Shown: positions 18,995-27,223, counted from the first letter of the stretch. The stretch: DNA of 64,000 bases from Luteimonas deserti (GCF_013425765.1 NZ_JACCJZ010000015.1:62001-126000); one strand, 5' to 3'. The notes: generated from the sequence alone by a model not told the origin. Translations and numbers: made by a program.

Positions 18995-19515
18995 GGGCAT
19001 TCTCCGCGCGCGACGGACGTACCGCCAGTCGGGCGAACCGTGAAGGTCCGCACCAGGGGTGCACTGGTTGGGCAGGTTCCCGATGCAAGTCCCAGGGTCC
19101 GCTCTCCGCCTACGAGATAGCCCCGCTGGTCGAAACGGATGTTGAGGTTCGCGCCTCCTGCCTCTGCGGTGATCACGACCCCCGGCTTCGCTTGGGAATA
19201 ACGCACGACCCGCTCGCCTTGTGCCGGCTCGAGAACATCATTGGCGTTGGTCGCGATCCACACGATCCAGCCCTGCTCCCAGGCGGTACCGGTGCACGAT
19301 GTCCCGTTGTTGCTGGTGCAGACACGGGCACCCCCCGGGCTGCGCAAGGCCTCGGAGCGCGCCAGCGAGAACGAGGCCAAGAGCTCATTGGTGGTGGTCG
19401 CCACCCGGTTCGAGCGCATGGTCGCCTCGAAACTCGGAAACGCGATGGCGGCGAGGATCGCGACGATCGCGACCGTCACCATCAATTCGACCAGTGTGAA
19501 TCCCCGTACTCGCAT
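18991..19515 (-). CDS. fimT: FimT/GspH-type minor pseudopilin (operon copy)
   Basis: First gene of the minor-pilin operon, 174 residues. MRVRG leader, then FTLVELMVTVAIVAILAAIAFP with Glu+5, followed by the FimT motif SFSLARSEALR and WEQGWIVW. Paralogue of the isolated fimT at 11023, with the same length and block order but different sequence. ATG 19515 is chosen because it directly precedes the prepilin signal; the upstream in-frame Met would add 23 Arg-rich residues. No promoter was recognised in the 127 bp after ppnN. Confidence 0.9.
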   Translation of the reverse strand: MRVRGFTLVELMVTVAIVAILAAIAFPSFEATMRSNRVATTTNELLASFSLARSEALRSPGGARVCTSNNGTSCTGTAWEQGWIVWIATNANDVLEPAQGERVVRYSQAKPGVVITAEAGGANLNIRFDQRGYLVGGERTLGLASGTCPTSAPLVRTFTVRPTGGTSVARGECP

Positions 19516-19642
19516 GATGTGCCCGCGCCGCCGGCGGATCCGGCGTTCCCCACCGCGCAGTCTAGCCAGCGCCGCCCGGCACACAAGCGCTCGCGGATGG
19601 ACGGTCGGAAGCGGGCGATGAACGTCCTCGCCCGCCGCTGCC

Positions 19643-21031
19643 TCAGGCCACCACCTCGTAGCAGGGCTTGTAGTCGCCGGAGATCTTCATGCGCCGCTGC
19701 TCGACGAACGCGCGCAGCAGGGCGTCGAGCGACTGCATGATGTCGCGGTCGCCGTTGATCCGGAACGGGCCGAATTCCTCCACCCGGCGCAGACCGTCTT
19801 CCTTGACGTTGCCGGCGACGATGCCGGAGAACGCACGGCGCAGATCGGCCGCCAGCTCGTGCGGCTTGCGTCCGTGATGCAGGTCGAGCGCCGCCATCGC
19901 CTCGTGGTTGGGCACGAAGGGCCGCTGCAGGTCCAGCGGGATGGTCATCGACCAGTTGAAGTAGAACGAGTCCTTGTGCGCGACCCGGTATTCCTTGACC
20001 TTGCGGATGCCGGCAGCCATGCGCCGCGCGACCTGCTCCGGGTCGGCGACGATGATCTCGTAGCGCGCCGCCGCCTCGTCGCCCAGGGTGAGGCGGATGA
20101 ACTGGTCGATCTGCTGGAAATACGGTGCCGACGCGGTCGGGCCGGTGAGAATGAAGGGAAACGGGATCTCCCGGTTCTCCTCCTGCAGCAGCAGGCCCAG
20201 CAGGTACAGGATCTCCTCGGCCGTGCCCACGCCTCCCGGGAACACGATGATGCCGTGGCCGAGGCGCACGAACGATTCGAGCCGCTTCTCGATGTCGGGC
20301 ATGATCACCAGCTGGTTGACGATCGGGTTCGGCGACTCGGCCGCGATGATGCCCGGCTCGGTGATGCCGATGTAGCGCGCCGGGTACTGCCGTTGTTTGG
20401 CGTGGGCGACGTTGGCGCCCTTCATCGGGCCCTTCATCGCGCCGGGACCGCAGCCGGTGCAGATGTCCATCCCGCGCAGGCCGAGCTCGTAGCCGACCAG
20501 CTTGGTGTAGTCGTACTCACCGCGGTTGATCGAATGACCGCCCCAGCAGACCACCAGGTTCGGATCCCCCGGCTGCAGCAGCCGTGCATTGCGCAGCAGG
20601 CCGAACACCGCGCTGGTGATGCCGGACGAGGATTCCAGGTCGGTGGCGTATTCGGGGCCGAGCTCGATCGCGGTATAGGCCAGATCGCGGACCACGGCGA
20701 ACAGCAGCTCGGCGACGCCGCGGATGATCTGGCCGTCGACAAAGGCCATGCCCGGCGCATTGACCAGCTCGATCCGGATGCCGCGATCCTGTTGCAGCAC
20801 CTGGATGTCGAAATCGGGATACAGCTCCTGTGCTGCGCGCGGGTCGTCGGACGCGCTGCCGCTGGTGAGCACGGCCAGCGCGCAGCGGCGCAACAGGTCG
20901 TGCATGCCGCCGCTGGATGCGTCCTTCAGCCGCGCCACCTCGTCGCGCGACAGCACGTCCAGGCCGCCACGCGGATAGATGTAGGCGTTCACGGTAGGCA
21001 GCGCCGTCGCTGCCGGAATCTCGTTGCTCAT
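19643..21031 (-). CDS. ppnN: Pyrimidine/purine nucleotide 5'-monophosphate nucleosidase PpnN (LOG-type)
   Basis: Cleaves nucleoside monophosphates to base plus ribose 5-phosphate; the E. coli enzyme (YgdH) is stimulated by (p)ppGpp. The 462 residues match the family (about 454). The LOG signature PGGVGTAEE lies near residue 270, preceded by GCGPGAMKGPMKGA and followed by a TGPT loop. N-terminal and C-terminal extensions around the Rossmann core are typical of PpnN rather than of short plant-type LOG proteins. Start ATG 21031 (MSNEIPA) follows AAAGAAGAGCAG, a good ribosome site. It lies downstream of the Oar-like receptor, separated by a terminator, so it is transcribed separately. Confidence 0.93.
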   Translation of the reverse strand: MSNEIPAATALPTVNAYIYPRGGLDVLSRDEVARLKDASSGGMHDLLRRCALAVLTSGSASDDPRAAQELYPDFDIQVLQQDRGIRIELVNAPGMAFVDGQIIRGVAELLFAVVRDLAYTAIELGPEYATDLESSSGITSAVFGLLRNARLLQPGDPNLVVCWGGHSINRGEYDYTKLVGYELGLRGMDICTGCGPGAMKGPMKGANVAHAKQRQYPARYIGITEPGIIAAESPNPIVNQLVIMPDIEKRLESFVRLGHGIIVFPGGVGTAEEILYLLGLLLQEENREIPFPFILTGPTASAPYFQQIDQFIRLTLGDEAAARYEIIVADPEQVARRMAAGIRKVKEYRVAHKDSFYFNWSMTIPLDLQRPFVPNHEAMAALDLHHGRKPHELAADLRRAFSGIVAGNVKEDGLRRVEEFGPFRINGDRDIMQSLDALLRAFVEQRRMKISGDYKPCYEVVA

Positions 21032-21094
21032 CTGCTCTTCTTTGCTGGTGTCTTCGATCGGTGCGGCACTGTAGCGCAGCCGTTCGCACAAACG

Positions 21095-21122
21095 GAAACG
21101 GCCGGGTTGCCCCGGCCGTTTC
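21095..21122 (-). terminator. Terminator between the Oar-like receptor gene and ppnN
   Basis: Perfect 12-bp stem GAAACGGCCGGG / CCCGGCCGTTTC with a 4-nt loop (GCAA on the minus strand), 22 bp after the receptor stop. The U tract is short. Confidence 0.8.
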
Positions 21123-21143
21123 GCGTATCGCCTGCGGTTTGGA

Positions 21144-24100
21144 TCAGAACGCGTAGCGGAGCGTGAACTGCGCCGCCCACTGCGACTCGCCGCGCGCCTG
21201 GCGCGTGACGAAGTCTTCGACCTGCCCATCGACGCCGTAGATGTAGCGGCCCTGGGCATCGGTACCGAGGTAGTTCACGAAGCTGCGCGCCAGGCCGCCC
21301 TGCGACTGGAACGCCACTTCCTCGATCTGGCCCCAACGCTTGTTGATCAGGTTGCCGACATTGAGGATGTCCAGCGCCAGCGTGATCTTGTTGCCGTCGA
21401 AGAAGCCCGGGAACTGCTGGCTGATGCGCATATCGAAGGTGTTGGTCCACTTGGCGAACGAGGAGTTGCGCTCGGCCACGCCACCGGCGAAACGGTTCAG
21501 ACCATTGGCGTTGACGATCTCCCAGAACAGCGCCTCGGCCTGCGCCGGGGTCTGCCCGTTGATGCCGCGGAACGCCACCTCGCCCGAACCGAAGCGGGTC
21601 GGGATGTACATCAGGTCGTTGGTGATGCCGTCGCCGTTGAGGTCGTTGTTGTAGATCCAGCTGTACGGCTTGCCCTTGCGCCCCTCGTAGAACAGGCCGA
21701 CGCTGGTGGCGTTGTCACCGAAGAACTTGCGGCTCCAGTTGAGCTGGCCGGTGAAGCGGTCACGCACGAGGTAAGCGGAATTGGCGGCCACTTCCTCGTT
21801 CGGGTTGAACACCGACACCGAGTTCCAGTTCGAGTTGGCGACCGAGGACGTCAGCGGGCTGACTTCCTTGGCCTGGGTGAACGCATACGCGAGACCCCAG
21901 CTGAAATCCTCGAGGAACCGGCCGCTCAGCGACAGCGTCAGGTTGTCGCCGTGTCCACGGCTGGTCTGCTCGGCGACCAGCGCATTGGCGAAGTTCGGGT
22001 TGCTGAGCGCACGGTTACGGAAACCGGTACACGCGCCGGAGGTGATGGTGGAACCGTTGTTGTTGAAACAGGCGGTGTTGTAACCCTGCGCGGTCCAGAA
22101 CAGATCGCGACCGTCGGAGCCCTGACGGGTCGGGTTGCCCAGATTGAGGTGGCGATAGTAGATCGCGTCCTTGACCTCGGTGCGGATGTACTCGATGCCC
22201 GCAACCACGCCCCACCACGGCAACTCGTGCTCGAACGCGAGGTTGGCCTTCCAGACGGACGGCTGACGCAGCGACGGCGACAGGAAGTCGACGTTGGCCG
22301 CCGGGATCGCACCGGTGAAGTTGGTCGGCTGGGCCGAGGTGTCGGGATTGAACAGGCCGTCGGCCGTCGGGCAGGCGGCGAAGCCGGTGATGCCGCATCC
22401 GATCACGCGGGTCGCGATGCCGGTGTTGGAGTAGGGATTGGACAGCCACACATTGGCCGCCGCGCCTTCGAACAGGCCGACGCCGCCGCGCAGCTGGGTC
22501 GGACGATCGGAGTCGAAGGTGTAATTGAAGCCGAAGCGCGGCTGCACCAGCTGGTTGCCGTCGAGGGTCTGGTCGTTGCGCAGGCCGAACCCGCCGGAGG
22601 CGCGGGTCAGTGCGCCGGTGGCCGGGTTGAAGGTGCCGGGCACGAACGGTGCCGCAGCGGCTTCGTTGAGAAATGGGCTCTGGCTCATGCGCTTGCGGTC
22701 GACGCGCACGCCGGCGGTCAGTGTCAGGTTCATGTTGACCGCCCAGGTGTCCTGCAGGAAGACGCCGAGGTTCTGGTAGTCCCAGTTGGCCACACCGTCG
22801 TCCAGGGTGAAGCCGGGCGCGCCGACCTGCACCTGGTAGCTGCTCGGACGGCCGCGACGGAAGTTCTCGAGCACCGCGGCCTCGTTCTGCGCACGCGTCA
22901 GCGTGTTGCAGGTCACGGCCGCGCCGCCATTGAACTCGTAGCTCAGCGTCGCCGACGAGTTGATGCAGGCGAACGTGTAATTGCCGCGGGTGTCCTGCAG
23001 GAAGGCGTTGTAGACGCTGTTGTCGTCGTAGTCGGCACCGAACTTCAGCGTGTGGTCGCCGAGGAAGAGGTTGCCGATCGCCGAGTAGTTCCAGGTCTTG
23101 GTGCCCAGATCGTTGAAGTGGCGGCTGCGCTCGGTGCCGAACACGAGGCCGGAACTGGTGTTGGCCACTGCGGGCGAACCGGCCGGCAGAGCGCCGGCAA
23201 AGTTCAGGCGCACCTGGGGCAGATCGGAGTTGTTGAGCGGCTGGCTGATGTAGTCGCGGTAGGAAACCTTGATCTCGGTGGAGAAGTTGTCGGACCAGTC
23301 CGAGAACAGCTCGCCGACCGTGGTCTCGATGGTCTTGTCCTGGCTGTACCAGTGCGAGCTCAGCGCGATCGCGTTGTTGAAGTTGGTCGGGTAGATCGGA
23401 TCGCTCTGCTCGGTCTTGCTCCAGCGCAGGCTGGCGCGGTGGTTCTCGCCGATGTTGGCGTCGAGCTTGAGCAGGGCGTCCTTGACGCGCAGTTCCGCAG
23501 CCGCAGCTTCGGTCGCGCCGACGTCCACGTTGTAGCGGCTCTGCGCGATCTGCTGCACGCCGGCGATCGCAGACGGCGTGATCGCGACATTGGTGCGTTC
23601 GCTGCCGAGCGGGCCGAATTCCAGGCCGCCGCGCGTGCTGCGCAGGTCCTCGTAGGCCGCGAAGAAGAACAGGCGGTCCTTGATGATCGGGCCGCCGAAG
23701 GTCACGCCCTTGGTGGTCTCCTCGAACGCCGGCACGTCGAAGTACGTGTCGTTGCTGCGGTTGTAGCGGTCACCCGAGAGGTTCTCGTCGCGGTAGACGT
23801 AGTACGCCGAGCCGGAGAACGAGTTGGTGCCCGACTTCGTGACGGCGTTGATGTTCGCGCCCGTGTAGCCCTTCTGGGTCACGTCGAAGTTGGAGATGTT
23901 GATCTGCACCGACTCGATCGCGTCGATCGAGATCGGCTGCTTCGCGGTCGGCAGGTTGTTGGCTTCCAGGCCGAAGGTGTCGTTGGTGGCGACGCCGTCG
24001 ATCGTGATGGTGTTGAAGCGCGAGTTCTGGCCGCCGGCCGAGATCTCGCCACGCTCCTTGTCGGTCTGCGAGATGCGCGGGTCGAAGCGCGCATAGTCCT

Positions 24101-24584
24101 GCAGGTTGCGCTGGATCGACGCATAGTTGTCGAGATCCTGACGGCTGATCGCAGTGCCGGCGCCCATGCGCTCGGCGCTGAAGAGTTCGGAACCGCCGAC
24201 CGCCACCGCGGTCACGGTGCCCAGCGTGGTCACGTCGCCCGCCAGGGTCACGTTGATCTGCGACACCTGGTCCAGGCCGAGGAACACGTTGTCCTGCGTG
24301 CGCGTGCCTTCGCCCGCGCGCGTCACGGTGATGGAGTACGGGCCGCCGACGCGCAGGCCACGCGCGTTGTAGCGGCCGTTCGCATCGGTGGTCGCGCGGC
24401 TGACCGAACCCGACTCGGTGTGCACGATGGTGACTTCCGCACCCGCGACCGGCTGGCCGCCGGTTCCGAAGACCTGGCCGCCGACGCCGGCGGACGTGTT
24501 CTGCGCGAACGCGGGTGCAGCGGCGAGTGCGACGATCAGGCCGAGCGAGAGCTTGGAAAGTCGGGCGCGGTGCATATGGGTCAT
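21144..24584 (-). CDS. Oar-like TonB-dependent receptor with N-terminal carboxypeptidase-regulatory-like domain
   Basis: 1146-residue outer-membrane receptor. It starts MTHMHRARLSKL at ATG 24584, with a signal peptide ending Ala-Phe-Ala-Gln (about residue 30). A small Ig/carboxypeptidase-regulatory-like domain (about 33-110: VAGAEVTIVHTESG, TTDANGRYNARGLRVGG) precedes a plug (about 120-270, TITIDGVATNDTFGLE) and a large barrel with the C-terminal aromatic residue (LRYAF). This matches the Oar family, in which several members handle proteins or peptides; the ligand here is unknown. An earlier in-frame Met lies 79 codons upstream without a leader and is rejected. It has a long leader region with palindromes and a hairpin upstream, and a strong terminator. 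Confidence 0.92.
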   Translation of the reverse strand: MTHMHRARLSKLSLGLIVALAAAPAFAQNTSAGVGGQVFGTGGQPVAGAEVTIVHTESGSVSRATTDANGRYNARGLRVGGPYSITVTRAGEGTRTQDNVFLGLDQVSQINVTLAGDVTTLGTVTAVAVGGSELFSAERMGAGTAISRQDLDNYASIQRNLQDYARFDPRISQTDKERGEISAGGQNSRFNTITIDGVATNDTFGLEANNLPTAKQPISIDAIESVQINISNFDVTQKGYTGANINAVTKSGTNSFSGSAYYVYRDENLSGDRYNRSNDTYFDVPAFEETTKGVTFGGPIIKDRLFFFAAYEDLRSTRGGLEFGPLGSERTNVAITPSAIAGVQQIAQSRYNVDVGATEAAAAELRVKDALLKLDANIGENHRASLRWSKTEQSDPIYPTNFNNAIALSSHWYSQDKTIETTVGELFSDWSDNFSTEIKVSYRDYISQPLNNSDLPQVRLNFAGALPAGSPAVANTSSGLVFGTERSRHFNDLGTKTWNYSAIGNLFLGDHTLKFGADYDDNSVYNAFLQDTRGNYTFACINSSATLSYEFNGGAAVTCNTLTRAQNEAAVLENFRRGRPSSYQVQVGAPGFTLDDGVANWDYQNLGVFLQDTWAVNMNLTLTAGVRVDRKRMSQSPFLNEAAAAPFVPGTFNPATGALTRASGGFGLRNDQTLDGNQLVQPRFGFNYTFDSDRPTQLRGGVGLFEGAAANVWLSNPYSNTGIATRVIGCGITGFAACPTADGLFNPDTSAQPTNFTGAIPAANVDFLSPSLRQPSVWKANLAFEHELPWWGVVAGIEYIRTEVKDAIYYRHLNLGNPTRQGSDGRDLFWTAQGYNTACFNNNGSTITSGACTGFRNRALSNPNFANALVAEQTSRGHGDNLTLSLSGRFLEDFSWGLAYAFTQAKEVSPLTSSVANSNWNSVSVFNPNEEVAANSAYLVRDRFTGQLNWSRKFFGDNATSVGLFYEGRKGKPYSWIYNNDLNGDGITNDLMYIPTRFGSGEVAFRGINGQTPAQAEALFWEIVNANGLNRFAGGVAERNSSFAKWTNTFDMRISQQFPGFFDGNKITLALDILNVGNLINKRWGQIEEVAFQSQGGLARSFVNYLGTDAQGRYIYGVDGQVEDFVTRQARGESQWAAQFTLRYAF

Positions 24585-24673
24585 GGGTGTAAGCCTCGGT
24601 GCGTGGAGTGCGCCGGTGCCTCGCGGCAGCGACGTGCAGGACATGGACATGCAGGTGTGAAACAGAAGAAGGA

Positions 24674-24690
24674 CCGCCCGCGCGGGGCGG
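24674..24690 (-). promoter_or_regulatory. GC hairpin with pyrimidine tail in the receptor leader
   Basis: On the minus strand CCGCCC and GGGCGG form a stem around CGCGC, extendable with flanking GC pairs and followed by TCCTTCTTCTG. It lies 90 bp before the receptor ATG, so within the likely 5' leader. It resembles a weak terminator or attenuator; function unproven. Confidence 0.35.
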
Positions 24691-24705
24691 GCTTGGCGTG
24701 CTGTA

Positions 24706-24722
24706 GTTAACAACAGGTTAAC
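24706..24722. promoter_or_regulatory. Tandem GTTAAC palindromes upstream of the Oar-like receptor
   Basis: Two copies of the palindrome GTTAAC start 11 bp apart, one helical turn, in the only AT-rich patch of the 260-bp region between the receptor and marC. On the minus strand TTGTCA and TGTTAA (16-bp spacer) could be a -35/-10 pair, so the palindromes could overlap the promoter. Confidence 0.35.
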
Positions 24723-24846
24723 ATGGTAGGGGCGGAAAATGACAACGCCGTGACAGCCGGCCCGCCCTGCAAGCCACTGACCCCGCAGGGTTTTATGCGG
24801 AACAGCAGGAGAGCGCGCCAAGTCATTGACTCGGCGTGGTCACACG

Positions 24847-25446
24847 TCAGACCGTCCCGGCCCCGCGCCAGAAGCCCACCAGGCCGTCGAGCAGCATCTG
24901 GACCGAGATCGCGACGAGCAGCATGCCCATCAGGCGCTCGATCGCGGTCAGTGCACGCAGGCCGAGCAGCTTGTAGAGATAGGTGGCCGAAAACAGGATC
25001 GCCGCGGTCGCCCCCCAGGCGATCAGCAGCGCGAGGCTCCATTCGCCAAGGCGGTCGGGCTCGTTGCTGCCCATGAGCATGACGGCAGCCATGCCCGACG
25101 GGCCGGCGACCAGCGGAATGGCCATCGGCACGATGAAGGGCTCGCCGTCGGGAATCTCGCCCATCAGGCCTCCTTGCGGCGGGAAGATCATCCGGATGCC
25201 GATCAGGAACAGCACGATGCCTCCGGCGATCGCCACCGACTCCTGCCGCAGGTGCATGACCTCCAGCGCGTACTTGCCGGCCCACAGGAATGCCATCAGC
25301 ACCAGCAGAGCAATCAGCAGTTCCCGCGCGAGCACGATCCGCTGCCGCGCCGGCGTCAGCCGTCGCAGCATGCTGAGGAACACCGGGATGTTGCCCAGGG
25401 GATCGAGAATGAGGAACAGCAGCAGGGCCGCGGAAGCGATGGTCAC
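24847..25446 (-). CDS. MarC/YhgN family inner-membrane protein
   Basis: 199-residue integral membrane protein with about six hydrophobic helices. Family signature near the start: ILDPLGNIPVFLSML (about residues 12-26), and later PPQGGLMGEIPDGEPFIVPMAIPLVAGPSG, broken here only by small insertions, which is the MarC core (FIVPMAIPLVAGP). MarC proteins were once linked to antibiotic resistance but have no established substrate. The start is GTG 25446; its GTGA overlaps the stop of the upstream SDR gene, so the two are translationally coupled. It is the last gene of the glutaredoxin-SDR-MarC operon. Confidence 0.9.
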   Translation of the reverse strand: MTIASAALLLFLILDPLGNIPVFLSMLRRLTPARQRIVLARELLIALLVLMAFLWAGKYALEVMHLRQESVAIAGGIVLFLIGIRMIFPPQGGLMGEIPDGEPFIVPMAIPLVAGPSGMAAVMLMGSNEPDRLGEWSLALLIAWGATAAILFSATYLYKLLGLRALTAIERLMGMLLVAISVQMLLDGLVGFWRGAGTV

Positions 25447-26201
25447 GCGGCGCGATCCTCGGCCGGCGCCCAGACCCGACCGCGATGATCGCGCCCCTCG
25501 GGCGCGAGAAGCGTCACGCAGTGCGCCGCGACCTCCGCCGGCACCCGGGCGACGCGATCGTCCTCTTCCACGTGCGCACGTGCGCGCAGGCCGGTGCGCA
25601 TGGGCGGCGGCTGCAGCCCGCTGACCCGCACCGGGGACCGGGCGAGTTCCGCATGCAGGATCGCCACCATGGCGGAGAGTCCGGCCTGCGCGATGCCGTA
25701 GCCCCCCCAGTACGCCGACGACGTACGCGCTTGGTCGTCGATCGCGAATACGAGCGCACTGTCTGCGGCGCGTCGCAGCAACGGCAGGCACGCCTGGGTC
25801 AGCCACCAGCGCGCAGTCAGGTTGACGTGCAGCGCGCGCGCGAACGCGGCTGGATCCGTGTGCTCGAGCGGCGTGAGCCCGGGGAAGTACGCCGCGACAT
25901 GCAGTATTCCGTCGAGCCGCCCGAACCCGGCGTCGATGCGCGCGGCCAGATCCGTGTAATCGTCCGGCGTCGCGCCTTCGAGATCGAGGGGATACAGGGC
26001 CGGGGCGGCACCGGTTGCCTGCAGACGATCGTGCAGGCGGTTGAGCCGCGGCACCTTGCGGCCGAGCAGGACCGGCGTGGCGCCCGCCTCGGTGCACGCC
26101 AGGGACGCTGCTTCACCGAGGCCGCCATGCGCGCCGACCACCAGCACCACGCGTCCGGCCAGCACACCCACGGCCGGATCCCTGCCACTCGCCCCGTTCA
26201 C
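25443..26201 (-). CDS. YciK-like short-chain dehydrogenase/reductase with degraded active site
   Basis: 252-residue Rossmann-fold protein. The nucleotide-binding motif VVGAHGGLGEAAS (about residues 21-33) is close to the SDR TGxxxGxG pattern, and the overall layout resembles E. coli YciK. The catalytic tetrad is largely missing: in SSAYWGGYGIAQAG the Tyr168 is kept but the Lys four residues later is Gln172; the Ser 13 residues before the Tyr is Asp155; and the usual NAG at about 102-104 reads VAA. The start GTG 26201 overlaps the glutaredoxin stop as GTGA, and its own stop overlaps marC in the same way. A ligand-binding or regulatory role is more likely than ordinary dehydrogenase activity. 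Confidence 0.82.
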   Translation of the reverse strand: MNGASGRDPAVGVLAGRVVLVVGAHGGLGEAASLACTEAGATPVLLGRKVPRLNRLHDRLQATGAAPALYPLDLEGATPDDYTDLAARIDAGFGRLDGILHVAAYFPGLTPLEHTDPAAFARALHVNLTARWWLTQACLPLLRRAADSALVFAIDDQARTSSAYWGGYGIAQAGLSAMVAILHAELARSPVRVSGLQPPPMRTGLRARAHVEEDDRVARVPAEVAAHCVTLLAPEGRDHRGRVWAPAEDRAA

Positions 26202-26518
26202 GCCTGCAGCACCTCGGCGACCATCCGTGCCAGCTCGCCAGACTCGTGCAATTCGAGGGTGATGTCGCACCCGCCAATCAGCTCGCCGTGGATGAAGAGT
26301 TGCGGAAACGTGGGCCAGTTGGAGAACCGCGGCAGGTTCGCACGCAGCTCCGGCTCCTCGAGCACGTTGATCGTGCGGTAGCCGCGGGCGCCCGCCTCGT
26401 GCAGCGCCCCGACCGTGCGCGCGGAGAAGCCGCACATCGGAAACTCGGGCGTCCCCTTCATGAACAGCACGACGGCATGGCCATCGATTTCGGCCTGGAT
26501 GCGTTCGAGGATCGACAC
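26198..26518 (-). CDS. grxD: Monothiol glutaredoxin, CGFS type (Grx4/GrxD)
   Basis: 106-residue glutaredoxin that binds and transfers [2Fe-2S] clusters, usually with a BolA partner, and helps iron homeostasis. The motif PMCGFS places the active Cys at residue 29, with KGTPEFP before it and NWPTFPQLFIHGELIGGCD after it, which carries the glutathione-binding TFPQ and GGCD segments. Start GTG 26518 is preceded by AGGAG. It is the first gene of an operon with the SDR and marC genes, all joined by 4-bp GTGA overlaps, and is divergent from the SOD-like gene across a 117-bp promoter region. Confidence 0.96.
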   Translation of the reverse strand: MSILERIQAEIDGHAVVLFMKGTPEFPMCGFSARTVGALHEAGARGYRTINVLEEPELRANLPRFSNWPTFPQLFIHGELIGGCDITLELHESGELARMVAEVLQA

Positions 26519-26575
26519 GGGGGAACCACTCCTGGGGGACGCCGGCACCGGGCGATGCCGGCGGCGGTCAGGGTT

Positions 26576-26592
26576 TAGAATCGCGCATTCTA
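26576..26592. promoter_or_regulatory. Palindromic overlapping -10 elements between grxD and the SOD-like gene
   Basis: TAGAAT CGCGC ATTCTA is a perfect 6-bp inverted repeat that supplies a TAGAAT -10 hexamer on each strand, as at the tRNA-Asn promoter. It lies 44 bp before the SOD-like ATG and 58 bp before the grxD GTG. -35 matches are poor on both sides, which would suit an activator. Divergent transcription from this site is inferred. Confidence 0.5.
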
Positions 26593-26635
26593 TCGCGTTG
26601 CCGCCGACCGCACGGCACACAGGACTCCAGGCCGC

Positions 26636-27223
26636 ATGCCTCTCGAACTCACCGCACTGCCCTACGATCGCACCGCGCTGGAGCCCCACCTGTCGGGCGA
26701 TACCGTGGACCAGCATCACGGGCGCCACCAGCGCGCGCTGATCGAACGGATCAACGCGTTGAACGCGGGTGGCGAGTTCGAGGAAGCCGCGCTCGAGACG
26801 ATCGTCCGCAAGGCCCAGGGCGAGCTGTTCGACTGCGCCGCCCAGGCCTGGAACAACGCCTTCTACTGGCGCTCGCTGCGACCGGCGGCCACCGCCGCCG
26901 GGGTGCCGTCGGGGGCGCTGGCCGACGCCATCCAGAGCCAGTTCGGCGATACGGACACGCTGCGCCAGCGTTTCGACGCGGCCGCCCTGCGTCATTTCGG
27001 TGCCGGCTGGGTCTGGCTCGTGCAGCGGCCTGACGGACGGCTGGGGATCGCGGTCACCGCGAACGCAGCGACGCCGCTGACCGGCGAGGACACTCCGCTG
27101 CTTGCGGCCTCGCTCTGGGAGCACGCCGCGTATCTCGATTACCGGGACGATCGCCGGCGCTACCTCGATGCGTTCTGGCAACTGGTGAACTGGGACAGCG
27201 TAGCTGCGCGTCTGCGCAGGTGA
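26636..27223 (+). CDS. Iron superoxide dismutase homologue lacking two metal ligands
   Basis: 195 residues, full length for the Fe/Mn-SOD family and clearly homologous to SodB end to end (ELTALPYDRTALEPHLS, AAQAWNNAFYW, GAGWVWLV, WEHAAYLDYR, AFWQLVNW). Two of the four metal ligands are changed. In E. coli numbering His26 and His160 are kept (His27, His163 here), but His73 is Asn74 and Asp156 is Ser159; the gateway Tyr34 is Leu35. The second-shell Gln69 is kept. The codons are unambiguous (AAC AAC; TCG CTC TGG). Loss of metal binding and dismutase activity is therefore expected. Start ATG 26636 aligns with the family N-terminus. It may have another role, perhaps tied to the divergent Fe-S glutaredoxin. 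Confidence 0.9.
   Translation: MPLELTALPYDRTALEPHLSGDTVDQHHGRHQRALIERINALNAGGEFEEAALETIVRKAQGELFDCAAQAWNNAFYWRSLRPAATAAGVPSGALADAIQSQFGDTDTLRQRFDAAALRHFGAGWVWLVQRPDGRLGIAVTANAATPLTGEDTPLLAASLWEHAAYLDYRDDRRRYLDAFWQLVNWDSVAARLRR

Noticed and set aside
26576-26592. Fur box between grxD and the SOD-like gene
   Set aside because: The dyad TAGAAT/ATTCTA does not match the GATAAT-rich Fur pattern; it is better read as paired -10 elements.
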